In this document: in pieces, positions 18,264-27,120 of the stretch | How the letters are laid out: every line of letters begins with the position of its first letter | Numbering within the stretch: position 1 is the first letter of the stretch | Source: Williamsia sp. 1138 | GTDB taxonomy: Bacteria; Actinomycetota; Actinomycetes; Mycobacteriales; Mycobacteriaceae | DNA length: 64,000 bases | Assembly: GCF_002095435.2 (NCBI RefSeq) | Contig: NZ_MJEJ02000035.1 | Span: 62,001 to 126,000, forward strand | Direction of reading: 5' to 3' | Made by a program: the position numbers and the translations under genes | The notes under the pieces: generated by a model | Databases searched by the model: none | Told to the model about the DNA's origin: nothing | Seen by the model: only the letters and a program-made list of their open reading frames with translations

Positions 18264-18307
18264 AAGGGCCCCGCACGCGACCTCTGAGTCCGTGCGGGGC
18301 CCTTTTC
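18264..18307 (+). terminator. Intrinsic terminator after rpfA
   Basis: The arms AAGGGCCCCGCACG (18264-18277) and CGTGCGGGGCCCTT (18291-18304) form a perfect 14-bp stem with a 13-base loop. A short T run follows at 18303-18306. It starts 18 bases after the rpfA stop and its symmetry makes it potentially bidirectional. Confidence 0.85.
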
Positions 18308-18331
18308 CATTGTTCCCGGTGCCCGAGTTCC

Positions 18332-18392
18332 GATGATGGGTCGTTATGGCGAACGAAAGGCCAGGTCGGCCTCGCCACAACGACCCAGGATC
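18332..18392. repeat. Dispersed intergenic palindrome, copy C
   Basis: The outer arms are GATGATGGGTCGTT (18332-18345) and AACGACCCAGGATC (18379-18392), with a single mismatch. The core TGGCGAAC...CCAGGTCGGCCTCGCCA is shared with copy D. It sits between the rpfA terminator and the convergent lipase-like gene. It belongs to the GGGTCGTT arm subfamily, with copy E. Confidence 0.8.
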
Positions 18393-18396
18393 GGGG

Positions 18397-19158
18397 TCAG
18401 CGGGTGGGTGCGGGGAAGAGCGTCTTCTCGAGGGTGATGTCGCCCTCGGCCTCGTCGACGAACTCGGCAGAACTGTGGCCGGCGAGGATCTGCGAGACCG
18501 CCGCGACGACCCGTGGGTCGGCGGGTTCGACCTCATGGACCAGATCGGGTATCGGGGCGACCCGGTACTGACCGCCGTCGAGACGACCGTCCGCGAGCTC
18601 CTCGTCGCTGCGGATCGAGTAGTACGCCGTGTCGCCCGGGGTGTCGTCTCCGGCGATGAGATCGGCGATGAACGGGGTCACCGGGCAGCCGTCCCAGCCG
18701 AATCCGGGCAGTTGCGCGCAGCCACCGGGAGATCCGTACTGCGGGGTCCCGATGGCGATGTAGGTGTCGACGACGTCGGACCCTCCGAGGGTCTTCAGGT
18801 AACTACGGGACGAGAGACCGCCGTAGCTGTGGCCGACGATCGCCACCGATTCGACATCGGCGCCTGCGGTGGCCTCCGCGACCGCGGCCTCGACCACGCG
18901 GGTGTCGGCCGGGAGATCGAGGCCTTTCACATCCACCGTGTGCACGGTGTACCCCTGTGCGGTGAGCTCGGCTGCCATGTCCTCGTACTGATCCCGGCTC
19001 GTGGTCCCGGGAGTGGCCTGCTGGCCGGGCACCAAGAGCACGATGCGCTCCCCCGCCGGCACTCCGTCGGCCGACGCAGCCGGTACGGACAACGAGCCGA
19101 TGGCGGTCAGCAAGACCGCGGCAGACACCACGCGTGTTAGGCAACCCTTGGTTTTCAT
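18397..19158 (-). CDS. Secreted alpha/beta-hydrolase, lipase/esterase-like
   Basis: This 253-residue protein has a Sec signal peptide (MKTKGCLTRVVSAAVLL..., cleavage near ASADG). The alpha/beta-hydrolase fold carries the nucleophile elbow VGHSYGGLSS and an oxyanion region IVLLVPG. A Cys pair (GGCAQ and DGCPV) may form a disulfide. The late HEVEPADPRVV and GHSSAEFV segments could supply the acid and His. The start at 19158 is used because the signal peptide begins there. The substrate is unknown. Confidence 0.78.
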   Translation of the reverse strand: MKTKGCLTRVVSAAVLLTAIGSLSVPAASADGVPAGERIVLLVPGQQATPGTTSRDQYEDMAAELTAQGYTVHTVDVKGLDLPADTRVVEAAVAEATAGADVESVAIVGHSYGGLSSRSYLKTLGGSDVVDTYIAIGTPQYGSPGGCAQLPGFGWDGCPVTPFIADLIAGDDTPGDTAYYSIRSDEELADGRLDGGQYRVAPIPDLVHEVEPADPRVVAAVSQILAGHSSAEFVDEAEGDITLEKTLFPAPTR

Positions 19159-19215
19159 GCTCGGACCGTACCGGGCAGTCACCGGATCTTCAATCGCCAG
19201 GGGTGGGAAAAGACC

Positions 19216-19653
19216 TCAGGCCGATCCGACCCACTCGTCGGAACCATCGGCGAAGATCTGGTGCTTCCACACGGGCAGTTGCGCTTTCACCTCATCCACG
19301 AGGAGCGCGCAGGTGGCGAACGCGGCAGCGCGATGGTCGGCTGCGACGGCGACCACCAGCGCGGCGTCACCGATCGAGAGGTCACCCACCCGATGCGACA
19401 CCGCCACCGCCCGCACCCCATCGGCGCCTGCAGCCACGTCGGCGACCACTTTCGCGACGACGTCGGGAGCAGTCGGGTGGGCACTGTAATTCAGCGCGGT
19501 GACGTCCCTGCCACCGTCGTGGTTGCGTACGGCGCCGACGAAGCTCACGATCGCCCCGGCAGTGCCGCCGGCGGCGTCGGCCGCGAGTTGCTCGTGCAGG
19601 GCGGTCGACAACGGTTCTTCGGTGACGGCCGCTCGCGCGACGACGGCACTCAT
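19216..19653 (-). CDS. moaE: Molybdopterin synthase catalytic subunit MoaE
   Basis: This 145-residue enzyme, with thiocarboxylated MoaD, converts cPMP to molybdopterin. Conserved blocks are [35 protein letters not shown] and the active-site segment [11 protein letters not shown] with its catalytic lysines. The ATG overlaps the mog stop codon. It is last in the minus-strand operon (small gene, moaC, mog, moaE). Confidence 0.92.
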   Translation of the reverse strand: MSAVVARAAVTEEPLSTALHEQLAADAAGGTAGAIVSFVGAVRNHDGGRDVTALNYSAHPTAPDVVAKVVADVAAGADGVRAVAVSHRVGDLSIGDAALVVAVAADHRAAAFATCALLVDEVKAQLPVWKHQIFADGSDEWVGSA

Positions 19654-20129
19654 CAGTGATCGCCTCCGTTGATCTGGTCGACGGCGTGAGCGAGTACAGG
19701 GTCGAGCACCTCGAGGCCGTCCTTCACCCCTCCGGTCGAACCGGGCAGGTTCACGATCAGGGTGCGGGCCGCGGTGCCGGCGATGCCCCGAGAGAGGACG
19801 GCGGTGGGCACCTTCGGCAGCCCACTGCGACGGATGGCGTCGGCGAGCCCCGGGATCTGACGGTCGAGCACAGCGGCGGTCTGTTCGGGTGTGTGATCGG
19901 TGGGGCTCAATCCGGTGCCACCCGTGGTGATCACGACGGCGGCTTTCTGCGAGATGGCCTCGCGTAGAGCCCCGCCCACCGGATCCCCGTCGGGGACGAC
20001 GATCGGGTCGGACACCGCGTAGCCACGCTCCCGCAACCAGGAGGCGATGATCGGTCCGCAGCGGTCGGGATAGACGCCGCCGGCCGCTCGGGTCGAGGCA
20101 ACGACGACCACTGCGGCCGGGTCAGTCAT
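19653..20129 (-). CDS. mog: MogA/MoaB-family molybdopterin adenylyltransferase
   Basis: This 158-residue protein activates molybdopterin by adenylation before molybdate insertion. The family signatures are [20 protein letters not shown] with the catalytic Asp/His region, [29 protein letters not shown] and [12 protein letters not shown]. It is co-directional with moaC, 15 bases upstream, and overlaps moaE. It corresponds to mycobacterial Rv0865 in position. Confidence 0.9.
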   Translation of the reverse strand: MTDPAAVVVVASTRAAGGVYPDRCGPIIASWLRERGYAVSDPIVVPDGDPVGGALREAISQKAAVVITTGGTGLSPTDHTPEQTAAVLDRQIPGLADAIRRSGLPKVPTAVLSRGIAGTAARTLIVNLPGSTGGVKDGLEVLDPVLAHAVDQINGGDH

Positions 20130-20144
20130 CGCCCTGCTCCGGCC

Positions 20145-20642
20145 TTATGGGGTGTCGCCGTCACGTTTCCAGTGCCCCTTCTTGCCGCCGGTCTTCTCGT
20201 ACAGACCGATGTCGGTCATCGATGCGCGCGCATCGACCGCTTTGACCATGTCGTGCAGAGTGAGACCCGTCACCGCGACGGCGGTCAACGCTTCCATCTC
20301 GACACCGGTGCGGTCGGTGGTCACGGCCGTGGCCCGGACGCCGATCGAGTCCTCGCCGAGGTCGAACTCGACGCTCACGGAACTGAGCGCGACCTGATGG
20401 CAGAGCGGGATGAGTTCAGAGGTTTTCTTGGCCGCCATGATCCCCGCGATGCGGGCCGTGGCGAGCGCATCCCCCTTGGGCAACCCGTTGGACGAGAGCA
20501 ACGTGATCACTTCGGCTGTGGTCCGAAAGGTACCGGTGGCCACAGCTTTTCGCGTCGTCGCCGGCTTACCGCCCACGTCGACCATGCGGGCCGCCCCGGC
20601 ATCGTCGAGATGACTGAGGCGTCCACCCTCGGGCGACGTCGT
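20145..20642 (-). CDS. moaC: Cyclic pyranopterin monophosphate synthase MoaC
   Basis: MoaC converts the MoaA product 3',8-cyclo-GTP to cPMP. Family motifs are MVDVGGKPATTRKAVA, IPLCHQVALSSVSVEFDL and the catalytic region TDRTGVEMEALTAVAVTGLTLHDMVKAVD with a lysine in KTGGKKGHW. The start is inferred as the TTG at 20642 (165 residues), because the upstream in-frame residues come from the preceding small gene read in another frame. The ribosome binding site is weak, which suggests coupling to that gene seven bases upstream. Confidence 0.88.
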   Translation of the reverse strand, partial: TTSPEGGRLSHLDDAGAARMVDVGGKPATTRKAVATGTFRTTAEVITLLSSNGLPKGDALATARIAGIMAAKKTSELIPLCHQVALSSVSVEFDLGEDSIGVRATAVTTDRTGVEMEALTAVAVTGLTLHDMVKAVDARASMTDIGLYEKTGGKKGHWKRDGDTP

Positions 20643-20649
20643 CAACGGA

Positions 20650-20838
20650 TCAGCGATTGACGGAGGTCTTCGGGTGGATGTACGGCAGATCCTCGACGGG
20701 CAGCGGGAACTCCACATCTCCGAACGGTGACAGCGACCCGGACACGTTGGCCGCGAACTCGCTGACCGCGTGCTCGCCCTCGGGAACTACCGGCCAGCCA
20801 TTGTCGACGTACTTCTTCTTTTCAGCCACGGGCGTCAT
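20650..20838 (-). CDS. Small conserved protein upstream of moaC
   Basis: This 62-residue protein begins MTPVAEKKKYVDNGWPVVPEG and ends LPYIHPKTSVNR. It has no signal peptide, cysteine or membrane segment. It is first in the moaC-mog-moaE operon and is divergent from the helicase-associated gene, a position occupied by Rv0863 in M. tuberculosis. It is short and easily missed by gene callers. Its function is unknown; a link to the cofactor pathway is only suggested by position. Confidence 0.68.
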   Translation of the reverse strand: MTPVAEKKKYVDNGWPVVPEGEHAVSEFAANVSGSLSPFGDVEFPLPVEDLPYIHPKTSVNR

Positions 20839-20871
20839 TCTGCCATGAACTACCCGCATATCATCGGCTGG

Positions 20872-23175
20872 ATGAAGACCGAGGCGCCAACCAGTCTGGC
20901 CGACGACCTCGCGGGCCGCGACGACGACCAGCTGCTCGACCTCATGCAATCGCGTCCCGACCTGGCGAGCCCGCCACCGCCCGGGGTCGCGGTGCTGGCG
21001 CAGCGGGCCCTGTCGGCCGCATCGGTCAACCGCAGCGGCGAAGAACTGGATCTGCCCTCGATCGCAATACTCGAGACGGTGAGCGTTCTCGGCCCCACCC
21101 CGGTGGCCGCCGCAGACATCGTCAAGACGCTGTCCGGCCGGCTGGATCCGGCGGACATCAGCGCCCGGATCGACAGACTCGTCGACCTCGCCCTGCTCTG
21201 GGGACCCCCGGAAGCGCTGGTCACGGGCCCGCACCTGGCCGCAGCCTGGCCCTGGCGTTCACGACTGGCGACGGCGGCGATCAACACCCTGACCCTCGAG
21301 GAGATCCGGGAGAAGATCGCCGCACTCCCCGAGCGTGAACGAGAGCTTCTCGGCACGCTGGCCTCGGGTCCGGGTCTCGGACGCACCCGTGACGCCGCGC
21401 TCGGCCCCGACTCGGATCGTCCGGTGCCGCGGTTGGTGCGGGAGGATCTGCTGGTCGTCGTCGACGATCAGACCGTGGAGTTGCCGGTGGTCGTCGGCCA
21501 GCTGATCCGCGGCGAAGACCCGTCCGAGCCTTCCGATCTGCGTCCGCCGGAACTCACCGGCGCCGGGGGCCGGAAGATCGCGTTGAGCGAGGTCGACGCC
21601 GCAGCCGCCGGTGAAGCGCTGGAGTTCCTCCGGCACGCCGGCGACACCCTCGACACCTTGGGCGTGCAACCCGCAGCCGTCCTGCGGGCCGGCGGAATGG
21701 GCGTGCGGGAGATCCGCCGGCTGGCGAAACTGGTCGGCGTCGACGAGAAGCGCATCGGCCTGGTCCTGGAGGTACTGGCCGAACTGCGGCTCATCGACTC
21801 CGGGTTCCCCGTTCCCGACATCTCCGACGGGGTCGAACCGTCCTGGGCGCCCACCTCATCGACAGACAGCTGGATCCATCAGGCCGCCGAGCGACGCTGG
21901 TTCTCGATCGCGTCGGCATGGGTGAACCTGCAGAGGCGGCCGTGGCAGATCGGCGGCCGCACCCCCGACGGCACCCCCATCGGGGCCTTGGTCGGCGAGA
22001 TGGCCGAAGGTGCCGCCCGCGCCGAACGGCTGCTGGTGCTCGAGGCACTCGGTGCGGCACAGGCCGGCGCCGACGTCACGCCGGTGTCGGTGGCCAGGTA
22101 CATCGCCTGGCGACACCCTCGATGGGTGCGCCGGATGCCGCGAACGACGATCACCGAAACCCTGTCCGAAGCACAGGCTCTGGGTCTGGTCGCCCACGGC
22201 GCGCTGACGTCGGCGGGACGCCAGTTGATCGCAGCGGGGGCCGCCGACGAGGTGGAGAAGCACACCGTGGCGGCGATGGCGCGATCCATCCCGTCGCCCA
22301 TCGACTTCTTTCTGGCCCAGGCCGATCAGACGGTCACCGCTCCCGGACCGCTCACACCGGAACTCGCCGCCGACCTCGCCCTGGTGGCCGACCTCGAATC
22401 CGGCGGTGCCGCTTCGGTCTATCGCGTCTCCGAGTCGTCGGTCCGGCGCGCACTCGACGCCGGCCGCACCGGGACCGAGCTGGTCACCTTCTTCACCACA
22501 CATTCGAAAACCCCGGTGCCACAGTCGATCACCTATCTGATCGACGATGTGGCGCGCAAACACGGTCAGCTGCGAGTCGGCGTTGCCACCTCGTTCATCC
22601 GATGCGAGGACGCGACCATGCTGGCAGCGGTGCTGAACTCCCCCGTCGCCGAGCAGCTCTCCCTGAGGGCCCTGGCACCGACGGTCGCGGTGAGCACCGA
22701 CCCGTTGATCGAAGTCCTCGAAGCTCTCCGGGCAGCGGGTTTCGCCCCGGCGGGCGAGGACACGACCGGTGCACTGGTGGATCTGCGAACGCGCAGCGCC
22801 CGGCTGCCGACCCCGAGGGAACGCCGGACGGCCCGCACGTCAGCGCTCGTGCCCCCGACCCGGGACCGCCTGGCCACCGTCGTCACCCACATGCGATCGC
22901 AGGACGCGGCCAACGCCGCCGTGGCCACCAGGATCGGCGCCGGAGGTTCTGCGGTGACCGGCGGCGGGACGCCCGCCGCAGCGCTGCTGCAGACCGCCCT
23001 GAACACCAAACGCACAGTGCGTCTGGGCTACGTCAACGCTCAGGGGTTCGCCAGCAAGCACATCGTCGCGCCCCGGATGATCGGTGCGGGGCAGGTCGTC
23101 GCGGTCGAACCGGGCAGCGAAGAAGAGCACCGGTTCTCCCTGCACCGCATCACCACGGTCGAAATAGTCGACTGA
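20872..23175 (+). CDS. Helicase-associated protein, XPB partner (Rv0862c-like)
   Basis: This 767-residue soluble protein has an N-terminal region of winged-helix-like repeats (LASPPPPGVAVLAQRALSAAS..., IAALPERERELLGTLASGPG). The C-terminal part is the helicase-associated domain (Helicase_C_3 type), with SVYRVSESSVRRALDAGRTG, FFTTHSKTPVPQSITYLIDD and a final beta-rich block HIVAPRMIGAGQVVAVEPG. It lacks Walker A and DEAD motifs, so it is not itself a helicase. It always precedes the XPB gene in this family's neighbourhood and may be its partner (inference). An ATG at 20845 is an alternative start. Confidence 0.82.
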   Translation: MKTEAPTSLADDLAGRDDDQLLDLMQSRPDLASPPPPGVAVLAQRALSAASVNRSGEELDLPSIAILETVSVLGPTPVAAADIVKTLSGRLDPADISARIDRLVDLALLWGPPEALVTGPHLAAAWPWRSRLATAAINTLTLEEIREKIAALPERERELLGTLASGPGLGRTRDAALGPDSDRPVPRLVREDLLVVVDDQTVELPVVVGQLIRGEDPSEPSDLRPPELTGAGGRKIALSEVDAAAAGEALEFLRHAGDTLDTLGVQPAAVLRAGGMGVREIRRLAKLVGVDEKRIGLVLEVLAELRLIDSGFPVPDISDGVEPSWAPTSSTDSWIHQAAERRWFSIASAWVNLQRRPWQIGGRTPDGTPIGALVGEMAEGAARAERLLVLEALGAAQAGADVTPVSVARYIAWRHPRWVRRMPRTTITETLSEAQALGLVAHGALTSAGRQLIAAGAADEVEKHTVAAMARSIPSPIDFFLAQADQTVTAPGPLTPELAADLALVADLESGGAASVYRVSESSVRRALDAGRTGTELVTFFTTHSKTPVPQSITYLIDDVARKHGQLRVGVATSFIRCEDATMLAAVLNSPVAEQLSLRALAPTVAVSTDPLIEVLEALRAAGFAPAGEDTTGALVDLRTRSARLPTPRERRTARTSALVPPTRDRLATVVTHMRSQDAANAAVATRIGAGGSAVTGGGTPAAALLQTALNTKRTVRLGYVNAQGFASKHIVAPRMIGAGQVVAVEPGSEEEHRFSLHRITTVEIVD

Positions 23176-23185
23176 CCTCCCGATC

Positions 23186-23240
23186 TTGGTGGGTTTCGGC
23201 GGACGAAACCCCAGGTCGGCCTCGCCAGAAGCCACCACAA
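23186..23240. repeat. Dispersed intergenic palindrome, copy D
   Basis: Imperfect arms TTGGTGGGTTTC (23186 onward) and GAAGCCACCACAA (23228-23240) flank a core CGGCGGAC...CCAGGTCGGCCTCGCCA that is nearly identical to copy C. It lies in the co-directional gap between the helicase-associated gene and xpb, and is the most degenerate copy. Confidence 0.7.
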
Positions 23241-23266
23241 CCGGCTGTCGTGGACAATGGATCCTT

Positions 23267-24919
23267 GTGACCGATGGACCATTGATCGTGCAATCCGACA
23301 AAACCCTGCTACTCGAGGTCGACCACCCCCAGGCGGCCGAGGCGCGGGCGGCGATCGCACCCTTCGCCGAGCTCGAACGGGCTCCCGAACACGTGCACAC
23401 CTACCGCGTGACCCCCCTCGCCCTGTGGAACGCGCGGGCCGCCGGACATGACGCCGAGCAGGTCGTCGACGCCCTGGTCAGCTTCTCCCGGTACGCGGTG
23501 CCGCAACCCCTGCTGATGGACGTCGTCGACACCATGGGGCGCTTCGGCCGGCTCCAACTGGTGAAGAGTCCCGTCCACGGTCTGACGCTGGTGAGCAATG
23601 ACCGGGCCGTCCTGGTCGAGATCATGCGCAACAAGAAGGTCGCGCCGATGCTCGGGGCGCGGGTCGACGACGACACGGTCATCGTGCACGCCTCCGAACG
23701 CGGGCGCCTCAAGCAGATCCTGCTCAAGGTCGGCTGGCCCGCCGAGGACCTCGCGGGCTACGTCGACGGAGAAGCCCACTCGATCTCCCTGGACGAGAAC
23801 GGCTGGGAGCTGCGCGACTACCAGCAGCTCGCGGCCGAGTCGTTCTGGGCGGGCGGGTCGGGCGTCGTGGTCCTGCCCTGTGGTGCGGGCAAGACGATGG
23901 TCGGAGCCGCCGCGATGGCCACCGCGCAGGCCACCACGCTGATCCTGGTCACCAACACCGTCGCCGGACGGCAGTGGAAACGAGAATTGATCGCACGGAC
24001 CTCACTCACCGAGGAAGAGATCGGCGAGTACTCAGGCGAGCGCAAAGAGATCCGGCCGGTCACCATCGCGACCTATCAGGTGATGACTCGTAAGTCGAAA
24101 GGCGAGTACCGCAATCTCGACCTCTTCGACTCCCGCGACTGGGGTCTGATCATCTACGACGAGGTCCACCTGCTGCCGGCACCGGTGTTCCGGATGACCG
24201 CCGATCTGCAGTCCCGTCGTCGCCTCGGGCTCACCGCGACGCTCGTCCGCGAGGACGGCCGTGAAGGTGACGTCTTCAGCCTGATCGGACCGAAGCGCTA
24301 CGACGCGCCGTGGAAGGACATCGAGGCCCAGGGCTGGATCGCGCCTGCCGAATGCATCGAGGTGCGGGTGACCCTGACCGACAACGAACGCCTCGAATAC
24401 GCGGTGGCCGAGCCGGAGGAGAAGTACAAGCTCTGCTCCACCGCGCACACCAAGATCAACGTGGTGAAGTCGATCCTCAAGAATCACAAGGATTCTCAGA
24501 CGCTGATCATCGGGGCGTACCTCGACCAACTGGACGAACTGGGCGAAGCCCTCGATGCACCGGTCATCAAGGGGTCGACGAAGAACAAGGAACGCGAGGT
24601 GTTGTTCGCGCAGTTCCGCACCGGTGAGATCCAGACGCTGGTGGTCTCGAAGGTCGCCAACTTCTCCATCGACCTGCCCGAGGCGTCGGTCGCCGTGCAG
24701 GTGTCCGGAACCTTCGGATCGCGACAGGAAGAGGCTCAGCGACTGGGTCGGCTACTGCGTCCGAAAGCCGATGGCGGGCAAGCCCACTTCTACTCGGTGG
24801 TCTCGCGCGACACCGTCGACGCCGACTACGCCGCCCACCGGCAGCGCTTCCTCGCCGAGCAAGGTTATGCGTACCGGATCACCGATGCCGACGACCTGCT
24901 CGGGCCCGCGGTCGGCTGA
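23267..24919 (+). CDS. XPB/Rad25-type superfamily 2 DNA helicase
   Basis: This 550-residue helicase is of the archaeal/mycobacterial XPB type (about 542-549 residues in mycobacteria). It has Walker A PCGAGKT (204-210), the DEVH box (298-301), motif III TAT (323-325) and the RED motif at 328-330 that is diagnostic of XPB. The C-terminal lobe carries SKVANFSIDLPEASVAVQVSG and QEEAQRLGRLLRPK (motif VI). The N-terminal 100 residues are the damage-recognition-like domain. XPB unwinds DNA 3' to 5' and is linked to repair. The GTG at 23267 follows copy D and gives the family N-terminus. Confidence 0.92.
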   Translation: MTDGPLIVQSDKTLLLEVDHPQAAEARAAIAPFAELERAPEHVHTYRVTPLALWNARAAGHDAEQVVDALVSFSRYAVPQPLLMDVVDTMGRFGRLQLVKSPVHGLTLVSNDRAVLVEIMRNKKVAPMLGARVDDDTVIVHASERGRLKQILLKVGWPAEDLAGYVDGEAHSISLDENGWELRDYQQLAAESFWAGGSGVVVLPCGAGKTMVGAAAMATAQATTLILVTNTVAGRQWKRELIARTSLTEEEIGEYSGERKEIRPVTIATYQVMTRKSKGEYRNLDLFDSRDWGLIIYDEVHLLPAPVFRMTADLQSRRRLGLTATLVREDGREGDVFSLIGPKRYDAPWKDIEAQGWIAPAECIEVRVTLTDNERLEYAVAEPEEKYKLCSTAHTKINVVKSILKNHKDSQTLIIGAYLDQLDELGEALDAPVIKGSTKNKEREVLFAQFRTGEIQTLVVSKVANFSIDLPEASVAVQVSGTFGSRQEEAQRLGRLLRPKADGGQAHFYSVVSRDTVDADYAAHRQRFLAEQGYAYRITDADDLLGPAVG

Positions 24920-24950
24920 CCCGAGTTCCGTCGCCGGCCTCGGTGATTGG

Positions 24951-25778
24951 TCACTCGGTGGGGTCGCCCAGGCAGTAGCCCAGCGGCTTCGGCTTGTCGA
25001 AGGTGACGGGGTCGTCGCAGTCGGGAACGTTCACGGAGTCGACCCTCGCAGTGACCTTCACCGTCCGGTTGAGCTGGCTGCTGTCGCCCGCACCGCAGGC
25101 CACCTCTTTCATGCCGGTCAGTGACGAGATCGGGATCTCGTAGCACTTGCCCTCTTCGAAGTTCGGAACGAGACAGAGTTTGGTGGTCTCGTCGCCGGTC
25201 TGGGTCAGCTCGGAGTATTGCTCTCCCCCGCACGAGCCGTCGGTGGTGTCGAGTTTGTCGGCGACATAGAAGTTCAGCGAACCCGTGTCGCCGCAGTCGA
25301 CCTTGTCGAAGTCGGCGTCGGAGTTCGAGCCGGTGACGGTGACGCAGTCGCCCGCCTTCACATCGCTGATGTCGTCGGCCAGAACCACGCCGACCACCAC
25401 CAGTGCGACGACAGCGGCTACGACGAGCGCCACCAACGATCCGATGACGATCCAGATCGTCTTCTTTTTCTTCGGTGGCGGGGTGTTGTAGTTCGAGCCG
25501 CCGAACTGGGGCACACCGCCGCCGTAGGGCGGTTGCCCACCGCCGTACGGCTGGCCAGGCTGTCCGTATTGCTGCCCGCCGGCGGGGTACGGCTGCCCGC
25601 CCTGTTGCGGGTTGGGCGGGTAATTCGGCTGCCCGCCGGGCGGTGGGTAACCGGGCTGCCCCTGCGGACCGGGCGGTTGATTGTAAGGATTGCCGCCGCC
25701 GGGAGGGTTGTACGGATTGCCCCCGCCGGGCTGATTGAACGGCCCGGGCGCACCGGGATATGGGCCTTGATCGGACAC
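24951..25778 (-). CDS. Membrane-anchored protein with Pro/Gly/Gln-rich N-terminus, LppU/SCO3897-like
   Basis: This 275-residue protein opens with about 105 residues of low-complexity cytoplasmic sequence (repeats of GGNPYN, GQPYG and PPGG). The stop-transfer signal KKKKTIWIVIG plus a 25-residue hydrophobic helix follows, then an exported domain. That domain has DVKAGDCVTV and eight or nine cysteines likely to form disulfides, as in actinobacterial LppU/SCO3897-like proteins (recalled). The GTG at 25778 has GGAGG 7 bases upstream, which decides the start. It is divergent from the aminotransferase gene. Function is unknown. Confidence 0.72.
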   Translation of the reverse strand: MSDQGPYPGAPGPFNQPGGGNPYNPPGGGNPYNQPPGPQGQPGYPPPGGQPNYPPNPQQGGQPYPAGGQQYGQPGQPYGGGQPPYGGGVPQFGGSNYNTPPPKKKKTIWIVIGSLVALVVAAVVALVVVGVVLADDISDVKAGDCVTVTGSNSDADFDKVDCGDTGSLNFYVADKLDTTDGSCGGEQYSELTQTGDETTKLCLVPNFEEGKCYEIPISSLTGMKEVACGAGDSSQLNRTVKVTARVDSVNVPDCDDPVTFDKPKPLGYCLGDPTE

Positions 25779-25921
25779 GAGATACCTCCGGTGACGTGGA
25801 TGCCTGCGCTGTGAGCGTACTGGCCGGGGAGCCCTCCCGCCGGTCAATTGCACCCTGGCGGCCCACATTTTCCGCTTTACCAAGCCGATTGATCGCGATC
25901 GCAAATAGGTAAGCTGGCGGA

Positions 25922-27097
25922 ATGACTGCCAAGGGTGACACGCGGACCGTCGCACGGCTACAACCGTTTTCGTCCACCATTTTCGCGGAGATGTCGCAGT
26001 TGGCGGTCGCGCACGACGCGATCAATCTCGGCCAGGGCTTTCCGGACACCGACGGGCCCGCCGCCATGCTCGCCGCCGCCCAGGACGCCATCGCCACCGG
26101 TCAGAATCAATATCCACCCGGACCCGGGATCCCCGCCCTGCGAGCCGCCGTGGCCGAACACCAACTCGATCACTATGGACTGCAGTACGACTCGGACACC
26201 GAGGTACTGATCACCGTCGGCGCCACCGAGGCGATCGCCGGCGCCATCGTCGGCCTCGTGGAGCCGGGCTCCGAGGTCGTCATGATCGAGCCCTACTACG
26301 ACGCCTACGCCGCCGCGACCGCCATGGCGGGGGCCAAGCGGGTGACCGTGCCCCTGGTCGCGGACGGCGACGGCTTCGCCCTCGACCGCGATGCGCTCGC
26401 GGCTGCCGTGACCCCGAAGACCGCGCTGGTGGTGATCAACAGTCCCCACAACCCCACGGGGACCGTTCTTTCCGCCGACGACCTCGCCGCCATAGCCACG
26501 GTCTGTATCGACAACGACGTCGTCGCGTTGACCGACGAGGTGTACGAGCATCTGCTGTTCGACGGCCGTGAGCACACCCCTCTGGCCACCCTGCCCGGCA
26601 TGAAGGAACGGACATTACGGGTCTCGTCGGCGGGTAAGACCTTCAATGTCACCGGCTGGAAGGTGGGCTGGATCAGCGGTCCGGCCCAGCTCGTCGCCGC
26701 GGCCCGGGCTGCGAAACAGTTCATGAGCTACGTCGGCAGTGGCCCGTTTCAGCCGGCGGTGGCGGTGGCCCTGGAGTCGCAGATGGACTGGGTTGCGGGA
26801 TCGGCAGCGGCCCTGCAACGCAAACGCGACCTGATCTCGGCGGCGCTGACGGACGTCGGATTCGGCGTTCACCGGAGCGAGGGAACCTATTTCGTCTGCG
26901 CCGACCCGCGGCCACTCGGCTACCACGACGGCGCCGCCCTGTGCCGCGACCTCCCCGGCCGCATCGGGGTGGCCGCGGTGCCGGTAAGCGCCTTCGTCGA
27001 CCACCCCGAGCCGTGGAATCATCTGGTCCGCTTCGCCTTTGCCAAGAAAGACGAGGTGATCGCGCAAGCTGCGGACCGGCTCCGAGCACTCGCCTGA
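25922..27097 (+). CDS. PLP-dependent aminotransferase, DapC-like
   Basis: This class I/II aminotransferase has 391 residues. The PLP lysine is Lys239 in SSAGKTFNVTGWKVGW. NSPHNPTGTVLS (174-185) and DEVYEHL (205-211) are the other cofactor-contacting motifs, and INLGQGFPDTDGP marks the kynurenine/N-succinyl-DAP aminotransferase branch. The M. tuberculosis gene in this position (Rv0858c) is annotated dapC, in lysine/diaminopimelate synthesis. The real substrate could also be a glutamine or methionine keto-acid. A convergent CBS protein follows 23 bases later. Confidence 0.87.
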   Translation: MTAKGDTRTVARLQPFSSTIFAEMSQLAVAHDAINLGQGFPDTDGPAAMLAAAQDAIATGQNQYPPGPGIPALRAAVAEHQLDHYGLQYDSDTEVLITVGATEAIAGAIVGLVEPGSEVVMIEPYYDAYAAATAMAGAKRVTVPLVADGDGFALDRDALAAAVTPKTALVVINSPHNPTGTVLSADDLAAIATVCIDNDVVALTDEVYEHLLFDGREHTPLATLPGMKERTLRVSSAGKTFNVTGWKVGWISGPAQLVAAARAAKQFMSYVGSGPFQPAVAVALESQMDWVAGSAAALQRKRDLISAALTDVGFGVHRSEGTYFVCADPRPLGYHDGAALCRDLPGRIGVAAVPVSAFVDHPEPWNHLVRFAFAKKDEVIAQAADRLRALA

Positions 27098-27120
27098 CCC
27101 AGGCGCCATCGAGCGGAGGT

